A DNA stretch of 64,000 nucleotides, taken from CAWUKT01 sp963923035. GTDB taxonomy: Bacteria; Bacteroidota; Bacteroidia; J057; JADKCL01. Each line of letters opens with the position of its first letter. The first letter of the stretch is position 1. The stretch lies in the NCBI GenBank assembly GCA_963923035.1, contig CAWUKT010000002.1, forward strand, positions 62,001-126,000, written 5' to 3'. Made by a program: the position numbers and the translations under genes. Of the stretch, positions 17,503 to 24,843 are shown in pieces. The notes beneath the pieces were generated by a model. The model was not told the DNA's origin, ran no database searches, and saw only the letters and a list, made by a program, of their open reading frames with translations.

Positions 17503-18603
17503 TCACAACAAATGTTGGCCACCGGTTGGAGGCAGATGAATGCTCCCTCCAAGATTGTTGAGCGCGGCTCCCGTCACTGAGCCAAGTACATTGGGACGCC
17601 CCAACAAGGTCATCAGTCCTAAAAATGCAAAAATTAATGCTTCTTTGAAATCAATCAGCGTATTATTCGCCGGGACAATCTGTATCCCCTTGGTTGCCAG
17701 ATGGATTTGCAGGCGATTCATGAGTAATTTATTTCTTGCCCCTCCTCCGGTCACCAGCATGGATCCATTTCCCTCCACACCTACCGATGCCGCCACCTGA
17801 ATCGCCAGGTGCTCCACGTAAGTCCTCAGTTTGTCCTCCGTCGAAATGCCTTCTTCCACCAACAATGGCAGCACTTCTTTTTCAAACCACTCCGTTCCGA
17901 GGCTTTTTGGGGGGGATTGGATATAAAAAGGCAATTGGTTCAAACGCTCCAACAGTCCTGTGTGGACCTCGCCGCGAGCGGCGATCTGGCCGTCGGGATC
18001 GTAGGGCAAAGGCGGATCCAGATTCCGGGCCAACCAATTCAGGGCCATGTTCGCAGCGGCAATATCAAAGGCGACGACCTCTCCCCCACTTTGGTGAATG
18101 CTCAGATTGGCGAAGCCTCCGAGGTTGAGGAAATAGGGGGTGCCAGAAAACAGCTGCTGCTCGCCAAAGGGAACCAACGGGGCGCCCTGACCGCCCAAAG
18201 CCACGTCCTTGTTCCGGAAATTGGTGACGAGCGGAACCTTTAAATAGGTGACCATGCTTTCGCCGTCCCCGATTTGGGCAGTATAGTTCCGGTGGGGTTC
18301 GTGGAAAATGGTCTGGCCGTGGGAGGCGACGAATTGGGGAGCGAATTGGTTTCGGGAAATGAAGTCCGCGACCAATTTTCCCAGGTAATGCCCGAAATAC
18401 ACGTTTGTCCGGGCATAGGTGCGCGCATCGGCCGTGTCCAGACAGCGCAGGCGCGCATACCATTTTTCATCCAACGGAATTTCCTCCCCCACCAACAGCT
18501 CATAATTCCACCCCGTTTCCGCTTCTTCAAACTCCACCATGACCAGATCCACCCCGTCCAGCGAGGTCCCGGTCATCACCCCAATACCTTTGTATTTCAC
18601 CAT
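17503..18603 (-). CDS. anmK: Anhydro-N-acetylmuramic acid kinase
   Basis: The protein has 366 residues from the ATG at 18603, which starts MVKYKGIGVMTGTSLDGVD; the frame is open 162 bases further upstream but that extension is not conserved in type. It shows the phosphate-binding motif MTGTSLDGVDL, the region FVASHGQTIFHEPHRNYTAQIGDG, FDIAAANMALNW and VTGGGARNKLL. AnmK phosphorylates and opens 1,6-anhydroMurNAc to MurNAc-6-phosphate in peptidoglycan recycling. No murQ is adjacent. It is divergent from apaG over 144 bases. Confidence 0.92.
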   Translation of the reverse strand: MVKYKGIGVMTGTSLDGVDLVMVEFEEAETGWNYELLVGEEIPLDEKWYARLRCLDTADARTYARTNVYFGHYLGKLVADFISRNQFAPQFVASHGQTIFHEPHRNYTAQIGDGESMVTYLKVPLVTNFRNKDVALGGQGAPLVPFGEQQLFSGTPYFLNLGGFANLSIHQSGGEVVAFDIAAANMALNWLARNLDPPLPYDPDGQIAARGEVHTGLLERLNQLPFYIQSPPKSLGTEWFEKEVLPLLVEEGISTEDKLRTYVEHLAIQVAASVGVEGNGSMLVTGGGARNKLLMNRLQIHLATKGIQIVPANNTLIDFKEALIFAFLGLMTLLGRPNVLGSVTGAALNNLGGSIHLPPTGGQHLL

Positions 18604-18747
18604 GTTTGAAAATAGGAGGTAATTGGAAAAAGGAAAAATGACGTCTGGAAGGCCCCCTAACACCAACCCAGAGGGGTCATTTTCCCGGATTCGGCCCCGG
18701 TGTGTTCTCCAAAAAGCGTATATTGAATCATTACAGGACCAAAAAGT

Positions 18748-19143
18748 ATGTTCTCCGAGCCTCAATCAACTACCACGCAAGGCGTTCGCGTCGAAGTCGG
18801 AACGGCCTGGTTACAAGACCAAAGCGAGCCGCAGGCAAGTCATTATGTCTTCGCCTACCAGGTCCGCATCATCAATAATAGCCGGGACCGGGTTCAATTG
18901 CTGCGGCGAAAATGGATCATCACCGATGCCCTCGGACGGGTACGGGTGGTGTCCGGGGATGGCGTGATCGGAGAACAACCCATTTTGGAAGCGGGCGAAT
19001 CACACGAGTACATCAGTGGTTGTGATTTTGATACGCCCATCGGCCACATGACTGGCTGGTACTATATGGTTCGGGCAGATGGGACGGAATTCAAAGTGCG
19101 GATTCCGGAATTTGTCATGAGCCTTCCTCACCTCCTCAACTAA
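18748..19143 (+). CDS. apaG: ApaG protein
   Basis: The 131-residue protein spans the full ApaG domain: VRVEVGTAWLQDQSEPQASH, YVFAYQVRIINNS, LLRRKWIITDALGRV, VVSGDGVIGEQPILEAGESH and a C-terminal beta-sandwich. ApaG resembles fibronectin type III folds and has been linked to cobalt/magnesium resistance and diadenosine tetraphosphate metabolism in Enterobacteria; its biochemical role is unclear. It is 8 bases before the OsmC-like gene, suggesting an operon. Confidence 0.93.
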   Translation: MFSEPQSTTTQGVRVEVGTAWLQDQSEPQASHYVFAYQVRIINNSRDRVQLLRRKWIITDALGRVRVVSGDGVIGEQPILEAGESHEYISGCDFDTPIGHMTGWYYMVRADGTEFKVRIPEFVMSLPHLLN

Positions 19144-19151
19144 CGAAAGTT

Positions 19152-19559
19152 TTGAACACCGCATCCTTTAAGTATCTCGGTGGGCTTCGGACCGAAGCGA
19201 CCCACCTCAAATCTGGTTCTAATCTGGTGACCGACGCCCCCACCGACAACCACGGCAAGGGCGAAACCTTTTCTCCGACGGATTTGGTGGCCACGGCGCT
19301 CGTCACGTGCATGATCACGGTGGTCGGCATCCAGGCGGAAAAACACGGCTGGGACCTTGGCGAAATCACTAGTTCGGTGAAAAAGGTCATGGTCAGCGCG
19401 CCCCGACGAATCGGCCAGCTGAATGTCTCCATCGAATTCAGGGGCCACCGACTCAATGACCTGGAGCGCAATCTGGTGCAGCAAACGGCCCTCAATTGCC
19501 CTGTGGCGCTCAGTTTGCACCCCGACATCAGCCAGCAAGTCAAGTTCGTCTTCGACTGA
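19152..19559 (+). CDS. OsmC family peroxiredoxin-like protein
   Basis: The 135-residue protein contains the OsmC core: KYLGGLRTEATHLKSG, FSPTDLVATALVTCMITVVG with one conserved cysteine, and QQTALNCPVALSLHPDI with the second. These two cysteines reduce organic hydroperoxides in OsmC/Ohr proteins. The start must be TTG at 19152, since no in-frame ATG or GTG gives a sensible N-terminus and apaG ends 8 bases before. It is probably translated from the apaG transcript. Confidence 0.88.
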   Translation: MNTASFKYLGGLRTEATHLKSGSNLVTDAPTDNHGKGETFSPTDLVATALVTCMITVVGIQAEKHGWDLGEITSSVKKVMVSAPRRIGQLNVSIEFRGHRLNDLERNLVQQTALNCPVALSLHPDISQQVKFVFD

Positions 19560-19645
19560 TTGGAACCTGAAAATTGACCGAATCCATTTCTGAATTTCAC
19601 GTTTGTCATTAAATTGTTGACACACATCAATAATTTGGTGACACA

Positions 19646-21112
19646 ATGGATCGAATAAAATCGTTGTACGGACGCCTCGGGCGGGCCGAGAAGAAGGCTT
19701 TGCGCAATTACCTGGGTCTGTTTGGGAACAAAAAAGGGGAGGACAAGCCACTGGCACTCCTCAAAATGCTGGACAAAAACCCAAACTTGGACCAGGAGGA
19801 GGCGGCGGAAAAGCTGTACGGAAATGTTCGGTCCAAGGCCTTTGGCATGATGAAAAAGCGCTTGTATGAGCGCATGGTCGAATTCTTGCCACTCAGTCTC
19901 AACCCCGCCCACGACCGCTACGACAAATCCATGCCTTATTTCCACGATCTGATCGCCTTCCGCAAGAACATGCTGATCGCGACGACGCTCCAGGAAATGC
20001 GGCTCGGCCCCCTCGCCACCGAGCATTTTGAAAAGGCCCTGCAACTGGCCCGCAGTTGCCACAACGCCGAGCTGGAAGCCGATGTGCTCGTCCGCTTGCG
20101 TGGCACCCTCCAGTTGCACCAACTCCCGGTCGACGACATCTCCGAGCAGCTCCACCATGCGCTGGAAGCCACCGAGCGCGACGCCCATGTCCTCGGGGTC
20201 CACCACGAATTCCTCCAGCTCAACAACCTGAAGACCAGTGGGACCCTGGAAATGATCGAATTTCTCGACCGCCACGTGCCGGAGTTGGACCTGCGCTTGC
20301 AACAGTTCTATTCCGCGCGTGCGGACTACTACCTTCAGATTCTGAACATCCACTATGCCCGCCTCCGGTGGCGCTACGAGGAGGGCAAGGCCGCCGCTTT
20401 GAAGGCCCGTCAGCTCATTGCGGACCACCAGGGCCTGCGCAGCCGCCAGCGATTGGCCGAGCCCCCCTACCAATTGGCCATCCACGAACTCAAATTCCAG
20501 CATTTCGACGCGGCGTACCAGGCATTTTCCGAGGCCCGCCCCTTTCTCAAGCCCCATTCCCAGAGCTTTTTCCTCCTCTCCACGATGATGCTTTACCCAC
20601 TGGTCTACCAGAGACGCTACGAGGAGGCCCGGCAGGAAGGCAACCGGATAGCCGACATGGTCCGCGAAGGGAATTTTGCGGGGCACGAACGCGTGCTGGA
20701 GCTGGCGGATTACCTGCTGGCTTGCGTGGCGTATTTCCAGGGCAACTTAAAGGCAGCGCGCCGACGTCTGTCGGTCCTCGATGAATTGCACCAGGACAAA
20801 TCGGGCTGGGCGACGGGGATTCGGATATTTGAGGTGGTCTTGCTGGTGGAGTTGGGGGAAATGGAAATGGCGGAGCAACGGGTGGAATCGCTCCGGAAGC
20901 ACATGAAGCGGCATCCCGGCAACGAACGGGAAGAATTGTTGGTGAAATTGCTCCGCGGGCAGGCCCGGATATTTTTCAGCTTTGAGGGTGCGGCCGGGGA
21001 AAATGAAATTCTGGAACAATTGGAATCCACGGTTCCCTGGGATCCGGTGGGGCATGAAGTCGTACGGGTAGATGAATGGTTTCGGAAAAAGAGGGCCGTG
21101 GCAACGCCTTAA
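19646..21112 (+). CDS. Hypothetical all-helical (TPR-like) protein
   Basis: The 488-residue protein starts with MDRIKSLYGRLGRAEKKALR and is helical throughout, with repeated alanine-rich helix pairs at about 120-460, such as GPLATEHFEKALQLARSCHN, AAALKARQLIADHQGLRS and YFQGNLKAARRRLSVLDEL. These look like degenerate tetratricopeptide repeats. There is no signal peptide or membrane span, so it should be cytoplasmic. I do not recognise a named family, although similar proteins with an AEKKA start occur in Bacteroidota. Its stop overlaps that of the convergent DUF2797 gene by 4 bases. Confidence 0.75.
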   Translation: MDRIKSLYGRLGRAEKKALRNYLGLFGNKKGEDKPLALLKMLDKNPNLDQEEAAEKLYGNVRSKAFGMMKKRLYERMVEFLPLSLNPAHDRYDKSMPYFHDLIAFRKNMLIATTLQEMRLGPLATEHFEKALQLARSCHNAELEADVLVRLRGTLQLHQLPVDDISEQLHHALEATERDAHVLGVHHEFLQLNNLKTSGTLEMIEFLDRHVPELDLRLQQFYSARADYYLQILNIHYARLRWRYEEGKAAALKARQLIADHQGLRSRQRLAEPPYQLAIHELKFQHFDAAYQAFSEARPFLKPHSQSFFLLSTMMLYPLVYQRRYEEARQEGNRIADMVREGNFAGHERVLELADYLLACVAYFQGNLKAARRRLSVLDELHQDKSGWATGIRIFEVVLLVELGEMEMAEQRVESLRKHMKRHPGNEREELLVKLLRGQARIFFSFEGAAGENEILEQLESTVPWDPVGHEVVRVDEWFRKKRAVATP

Positions 21113-21909
21113 AGCGCCTCAAAATCCACCCAATAGCCACTGAATTTCCGCAGGTTGATCACATTTCCGCCTTCAAACATAAGGTATTGGCCGCGGATTC
21201 CGGTCAGGCGACCTCCCACATCAGGCATTTTGTCGAAATTCATGCTCTTCACCTTCGTCGGATATTCCAGTACCGGATAGATGATCTCCGTGACCGTGTC
21301 ATTTTCCGAATAGTATTGCCCCAATTCCTCGTCCATTTCATCCAACAACGCATCCTTTTCCTCCAACAAATCGATTCCTTCTCCGCGCACATCCTTCAAC
21401 ATCTTCTGCCAATGGGTCCGGTCGGTGATGAAATCCTTGAGGAACACTTCGATCTCTCCGGCCAGGCGACGATAAGGTGTCTCTGCGAGAATCACCGTTT
21501 TCCAGGCTCCCTGGTCAATCCACCGGGTCGGCAAATTCGCATCCCGCGTCACGCCCACCTTGACCTTGTCCACCAAGGCCAGGTACACGATATGGGGCTT
21601 GTTGTGGTATTTTTCCTCCCATTCCGCATCCCTTCCTTTTCCCAAATGCCCTTCACACAACTCCGGTCGGACAATACACTCCGAATTCTGAGGCGAATTC
21701 ATGAAGCAGGGATAACACATGCCCTGGCCGAACGACTTCTTCGTCAACCGCCCGCATACCACACAATTGATGCGGCCCTCGTAGTGGAAATGGATGTCCT
21801 TCCCAACAAATTCGTTCATGGGAACCGCATCTTCGCCCAGCATCAGGGTATACTGAACAGGATTGTCCAATTGGGTCCGCATCTTATTGAGGTTTCCGCT
21901 AGCTTTCAT
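21109..21909 (-). CDS. DUF2797 domain protein
   Basis: The protein has 266 residues from the ATG at 21909 (MKASGNLNKMRTQ); an upstream ATG at 21978 is less likely because it would run through the divergent promoter region. It has a zinc-ribbon-like cysteine set (NCVVCGRLTKKSFGQGMCYPC), then VKVGVTRDANLPTRWIDQGA, which resembles a GIY-YIG-like core. These are the hallmarks of DUF2797. The biochemical function is unknown. It is divergent from the DUF6263 lipoprotein gene and its 3-prime end overlaps the convergent unknown gene. Confidence 0.85.
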   Translation of the reverse strand: MKASGNLNKMRTQLDNPVQYTLMLGEDAVPMNEFVGKDIHFHYEGRINCVVCGRLTKKSFGQGMCYPCFMNSPQNSECIVRPELCEGHLGKGRDAEWEEKYHNKPHIVYLALVDKVKVGVTRDANLPTRWIDQGAWKTVILAETPYRRLAGEIEVFLKDFITDRTHWQKMLKDVRGEGIDLLEEKDALLDEMDEELGQYYSENDTVTEIIYPVLEYPTKVKSMNFDKMPDVGGRLTGIRGQYLMFEGGNVINLRKFSGYWVDFEAL

Positions 21910-22053
21910 AGAGTGGGGTATTGGGAAAAATAACCGTTGAAGTTGGTGAATGTTTGGCGGCGAAAATGGCACCTCCAATTGGGGAAATCAAGCCTAAAAC
22001 GTAAATTGTGCGTTCATAAACATACAATAACCTTACACCATTTCTTTCCACTT

Positions 22054-22977
22054 ATGAAAAAGACCTTTTCCCTGATCCCAGCCCTGTTGCTGTTACTGTT
22101 TGTTGCTGCCGGTTGTAGCAAGGACGGTTCCGGCTCGGCCGCTGCGGGATCTTCCGACGATAAAATCAGCCTTGAAATGAAGTTCAAGGAAGGCGATGTC
22201 TTCAAGATCGTCAACCGCGCTGACCAGGAAATTAGCATGAAGATGATGGGCATGTCCAATGATGTCGGGCAGAAATTCGATTTCTACCTCAAGCAAGAGG
22301 TCAAAAGCGTCGCCGAAGATGGCAGCGCTGACATCGAAGTGACCTACGACCGTATTGTCTATGAGATCAACATGGCTCTGATGGGCCAGAAAATCACCTA
22401 TGATTCCGAAATCGACGAACCCGGCGGCGCCAATCCCATGGCCGACGCCATGGACCCTGTCGTAGGGAAATCCTTCACCATGAAGCTCGACAAGCGGGGC
22501 CAGGTCCTCGAGGTCACCGGCCTGGAAGCCATCCTCGACGGCATGGCGGCCAGCGGCGGCGAGGCCAATATGGAGGCCTTCAAGCCTGAAAACATCAAGA
22601 AAACGATGCAGGGCATCCAGGCCATCTATCCCGATGTCCTCGTCGGCGAAGGCGATACCTGGGGCGCGGAAACCGATCTTTCCGGCGATTATCCCCTCGA
22701 CCTCAAGACGACCTACAAGGTGGAAAAAATTGAATCTGACAAGATCATTTTGGGCGTTGACGGCACGGTCTCCAGCGATGGCAAGGCTGAACTCCCCAAC
22801 GGAGCCGGCAGCATGTCCATGGACGGCACCCAGAAAGGAACCATGGAAATCGACCGGGCGACCGGCATGATGCTCAATGGCGACCTCGTTCAGGACATTT
22901 CCGGCGAAGTCACGGCCATGGGCCAAAGCTCTCCGATGACCATTTCTTCCAAGATTACTATCGAAACCTACGAATAA
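22054..22977 (+). CDS. DUF6263 family lipoprotein
   Basis: The protein has 307 residues from the ATG at 22054 (MKKTFSLIPALLLLLF), with a lipobox VAAGC giving a lipidated cysteine at about residue 21. A Gly/Ser/Ala linker leads to a beta-rich domain with VEVTYDRI-like strands (here DIEVTYDRIVYEIN), KSFTMKLDKRGQVLEVTGLE, and GEGDTWGAETDLSGDYPL, as in DUF6263. It is probably anchored to a periplasmic face of the envelope. Function is unknown. A strong bidirectional hairpin separates it from the convergent cysH gene. A weak promoter (TTG 21979, TAAATTGT 22002) lies upstream. Confidence 0.82.
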   Translation: MKKTFSLIPALLLLLFVAAGCSKDGSGSAAAGSSDDKISLEMKFKEGDVFKIVNRADQEISMKMMGMSNDVGQKFDFYLKQEVKSVAEDGSADIEVTYDRIVYEINMALMGQKITYDSEIDEPGGANPMADAMDPVVGKSFTMKLDKRGQVLEVTGLEAILDGMAASGGEANMEAFKPENIKKTMQGIQAIYPDVLVGEGDTWGAETDLSGDYPLDLKTTYKVEKIESDKIILGVDGTVSSDGKAELPNGAGSMSMDGTQKGTMEIDRATGMMLNGDLVQDISGEVTAMGQSSPMTISSKITIETYE

Positions 22978-22995
22978 GTCGATTCGTACGCATCA

Positions 22996-23028
22996 AATGG
23001 CCCTGCTCCCGCGCGGAGCAGGGCCATT
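22996..23028. terminator. Bidirectional terminator between DUF6263 and cysH genes
   Basis: AATGGCCCTGCTCC pairs perfectly over 14 bp with GGAGCAGGGCCATT around the loop CGCGC. On the plus strand it is followed by CTTTATTTG. It lies between two convergent stops and can serve both. Confidence 0.88.
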
Positions 23029-23030
23029 CT

Positions 23031-23699
23031 TTATTTGTGGAGACCGCATTCGGTCTTGAATTTCCCCATCCAACGTCCGCTCCGCCCCTTTCCCTTGGCC
23101 GAGCACTGGATACAGCCCACCGAGCCATACCCCTTCGTTTCCAACGGATGGCGCGGCAAGTCATGGCGCTCAAAATAGGTGGCCACTTCTACCTCACTCA
23201 GATCGAGAATGGGGTAAAAACGCAATTGGTCGCCCTTTTCCTCGAAGAATCGGAGGCCATTGCGAAACTTGTTCTGGTAACCCAGCAAACCCGCGACCCA
23301 GATGTCGTAGTCTTCGCGGACATCTTCGATGGGAACGGTCTTGTTGATGCCACAACAGACGTCCGGCTCGGTTTCCCAGAGCCGGTTGTCCAGGGTATAG
23401 CGGTGGCCGGCCTCATCGGGGCGGATCGCTTCGGCCCGGATGCCCAACCGCTGGGTAAGTGCCTCCTGGTACGCGAGGGTCTCGGGAAACAGGTATCCGG
23501 TATCAATAAAATGTACCACCTGCCCGGGGATCACCTGCGCCAGGTGGTGCAGCAAAATCGCCGACGTCGTCCCAAATGACGATGTGACAAAAATTTTGCC
23601 GGGCTCAAACTCCCGGAACAAAGTTTCCAGGCGTTGGAGGGGTGACAAAGGTGCATAGCGCTCGTTGAGCGACTTTAGGGCATACGCTTCCTGATCCAT
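23031..23699 (-). CDS. cysH: Assimilatory adenylylsulfate (APS) reductase, CysH family
   Basis: The 222-residue protein has the PAPS/APS reductase fold: SSFGTTSAILLHHLAQ, then VHFIDTGYLFPETLAYQEAL. The C-terminal catalytic cysteine is in KTECGLHK (Cys218). It also carries the paired cysteines DVCCG (Cys115-116) and GCIQC (Cys196 and Cys199) that bind a 4Fe-4S cluster. These are present in APS reductases and absent from enterobacterial PAPS reductases, so APS is the likelier substrate. The product is sulfite for cysteine synthesis. No cysN/cysD or sulfite reductase gene is adjacent. Confidence 0.9.
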   Translation of the reverse strand: MDQEAYALKSLNERYAPLSPLQRLETLFREFEPGKIFVTSSFGTTSAILLHHLAQVIPGQVVHFIDTGYLFPETLAYQEALTQRLGIRAEAIRPDEAGHRYTLDNRLWETEPDVCCGINKTVPIEDVREDYDIWVAGLLGYQNKFRNGLRFFEEKGDQLRFYPILDLSEVEVATYFERHDLPRHPLETKGYGSVGCIQCSAKGKGRSGRWMGKFKTECGLHK

Positions 23700-23720
23700 A
23701 ACCTTTCAATGTTTGGACAT

Positions 23721-23752
23721 AAAAAAAGCTCCGGGAATTACCTTCGGAGCTT
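23721..23752 (-). terminator. Intrinsic terminator of the 21-aa ORF unit
   Basis: On the minus strand AAGCTCCG pairs with CGGAGCTT around an 11-base loop and is followed by a run of T (A-run at 23721-23727 on the plus strand). It lies 10 bases after the tiny ORF at 23762-23827 and before the cysH start. With the promoter at 23873-23903 it defines a transcript of about 145 nt. Confidence 0.8.
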
Positions 23753-23761
23753 GCTTCAAGA

Positions 23762-23827
23762 TCAAAAAGTTGACCTGCTATAACGCAAGCTCAGCAGTAG
23801 GGTACTGACAACAACGGCCAGTTCCAT
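23762..23827 (-). CDS. Candidate 21-residue membrane micropeptide
   Basis: The frame runs from ATG at 23827 to TGA at 23762. The peptide begins MELAVVVSTLLLSLRYS and ends in a short polar tail: one hydrophobic stretch of about 12 residues followed by two arginines. It lies in a complete small transcription unit, with a -33/-7 promoter about 45 bases upstream and an intrinsic terminator just downstream. It resembles in layout the three micropeptides near 34.4 kb (M-E start, hydrophobic core, basic tail) without clear sequence identity. The unit could instead be a small regulatory RNA and the frame fortuitous. Confidence 0.5.
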   Translation of the reverse strand: MELAVVVSTLLLSLRYSRSTF

Positions 23828-23872
23828 ACTTCCAAACAGTCTTATTTTGCAGATCGCTATTCACAACTTGAC

Positions 23873-23903
23873 CAAAGATATTCCGAACCTTCGTAATATT
23901 CAA
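23873..23903 (-). promoter_or_regulatory. Promoter of the micropeptide unit, with palindromic operator in the spacer
   Basis: On the minus strand ATTG (-33, ending at 23901) and TATCTTTG (-7, 23880-23873) are separated by exactly 20 bases, matching TTTG-N20-TAnnTTTG with one mismatch. The spacer is filled by an inverted repeat at 23878-23899: ATATT-C-CGAA, CC, TTCG-T-AATAT, nine pairs with one mismatch per arm. A repressor bound there would block the promoter. Confidence 0.6.
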
Positions 23904-23954
23904 TGGTTCGAAACTAATAAGCCATAAGTCTTTGGTTATCAGGGAGAAATTTAT

Positions 23955-23976
23955 ACTTCGAAAACCGAAGTTTTTT
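23955..23976. other. Hairpin with plus-strand T-run, purpose unclear
   Basis: ACTTCG (23955-23960) pairs with CGAAGT (23966-23971) around AAAAC and is followed by TTTTTT on the plus strand. No plus-strand gene precedes it. It lies about 90 bases beyond the LytTR gene stop on the minus strand, where it lacks a T-run. Confidence 0.35.
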
Positions 23977-24066
23977 GGGAGTGAGGGGGCTTTCCATTCA
24001 AAAAAAGACCCTGAGAGAAGCAAAATCGTTTTAGGTAAATGGCCGACTTTGGGAGGGGAAAACGGA

Positions 24067-24843
24067 TCAGTTCGCGAGCCACTTTTTGAAGCTGCTGGCG
24101 CGGTCGGCCGGCACAAATATTTCGACCGGACACTCAACCAGCAAATCTAATTTTAGGCGGGAGCGCGAATACAGAATTACCTCTTTGATGCCGTCGCGGC
24201 GGACGATGGCTTTGCGGCTCGCCCGGTAAAAGTGATGGGGGTCCAGGGAATTGGTGAGTTGCTCGAGGGACTGACTCAGGTCGTACTGCTGGCCACTGCG
24301 GGTGAGAAAATAGGTGCTTTTGGCCATCGCAAAGAAGGCCACGATGTCCTCGGTGGAAATCGCGCGGATGCGGTCCCTGACCTGCACCAAAAAGCGCTGG
24401 GTATAGCTCTGGTCGTCGGTATTGCGCAGGGCTTGGGCCAGTTGATGGTAATCGATCGAGGGGGACGCCTGTTCCGGTGCGAAGAGCGCCTTGAATTTAT
24501 CGATGCTCTGCCGGAGCTCCTTGGGGCGGATCGGCTTCAGGAGGTAGTCCACCGAATAGGATTTGAAGGCCTGGAGGGCGTATTGGTCGTAGGCGGTGGT
24601 GAAAATGATGGGAACGTCCAGGGAAATTTGCTCCAATACCTCGAAGGCACTTCCATCCGCCAGGTGAATGTCCAAAAACAGAAGATCCGGCCGCGCCCGT
24701 CCCGATTTGAAATATTCCACCACCTCACGCACCGTCTCCAGTTGGGCCAGCGGCTGAATCTCCGGTGCCACATCCTCCAAAATCCGCCGGAGGCGCTCCG
24801 CCGCCAGCGCTTCGTCCTCAACGATCAGTGCGTTGTAGCTCAT
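24067..24843 (-). CDS. LytTR-family response regulator
   Basis: The 258-residue protein has a receiver domain (ALIVEDEALAAERLRRIL, phosphoacceptor in LLFLDIHLADGSAFEVL, then IIFTTAYDQYALQAF and SVDYLLKPI) and a C-terminal LytTR DNA-binding domain at about 140-255 (TYFLTRSGQQYDLSQSLEQL, FYRASRKAIV). Its ATG at 24843 lies inside the upstream histidine kinase gene, overlapping it by 26 bases, so the two are translationally coupled and form a two-component pair. Targets are unknown. It is the last gene of a three-gene operon. Confidence 0.94.
   Translation of the reverse strand: MSYNALIVEDEALAAERLRRILEDVAPEIQPLAQLETVREVVEYFKSGRARPDLLFLDIHLADGSAFEVLEQISLDVPIIFTTAYDQYALQAFKSYSVDYLLKPIRPKELRQSIDKFKALFAPEQASPSIDYHQLAQALRNTDDQSYTQRFLVQVRDRIRAISTEDIVAFFAMAKSTYFLTRSGQQYDLSQSLEQLTNSLDPHHFYRASRKAIVRRDGIKEVILYSRSRLKLDLLVECPVEIFVPADRASSFKKWLAN

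Noticed and set aside
23904..23915. GGTTCGAA resembling a tRNA T-loop
   Set aside because: Flanking bases do not form a T-stem, and no acceptor, D or anticodon arms can be drawn around it.
23778..24137. 119-codon minus-strand frame overlapping the end of the LytTR gene
   Set aside because: Overlaps 71 bases of a certain gene in another frame, lacks any domain, and conflicts with the promoter at 23873-23903.
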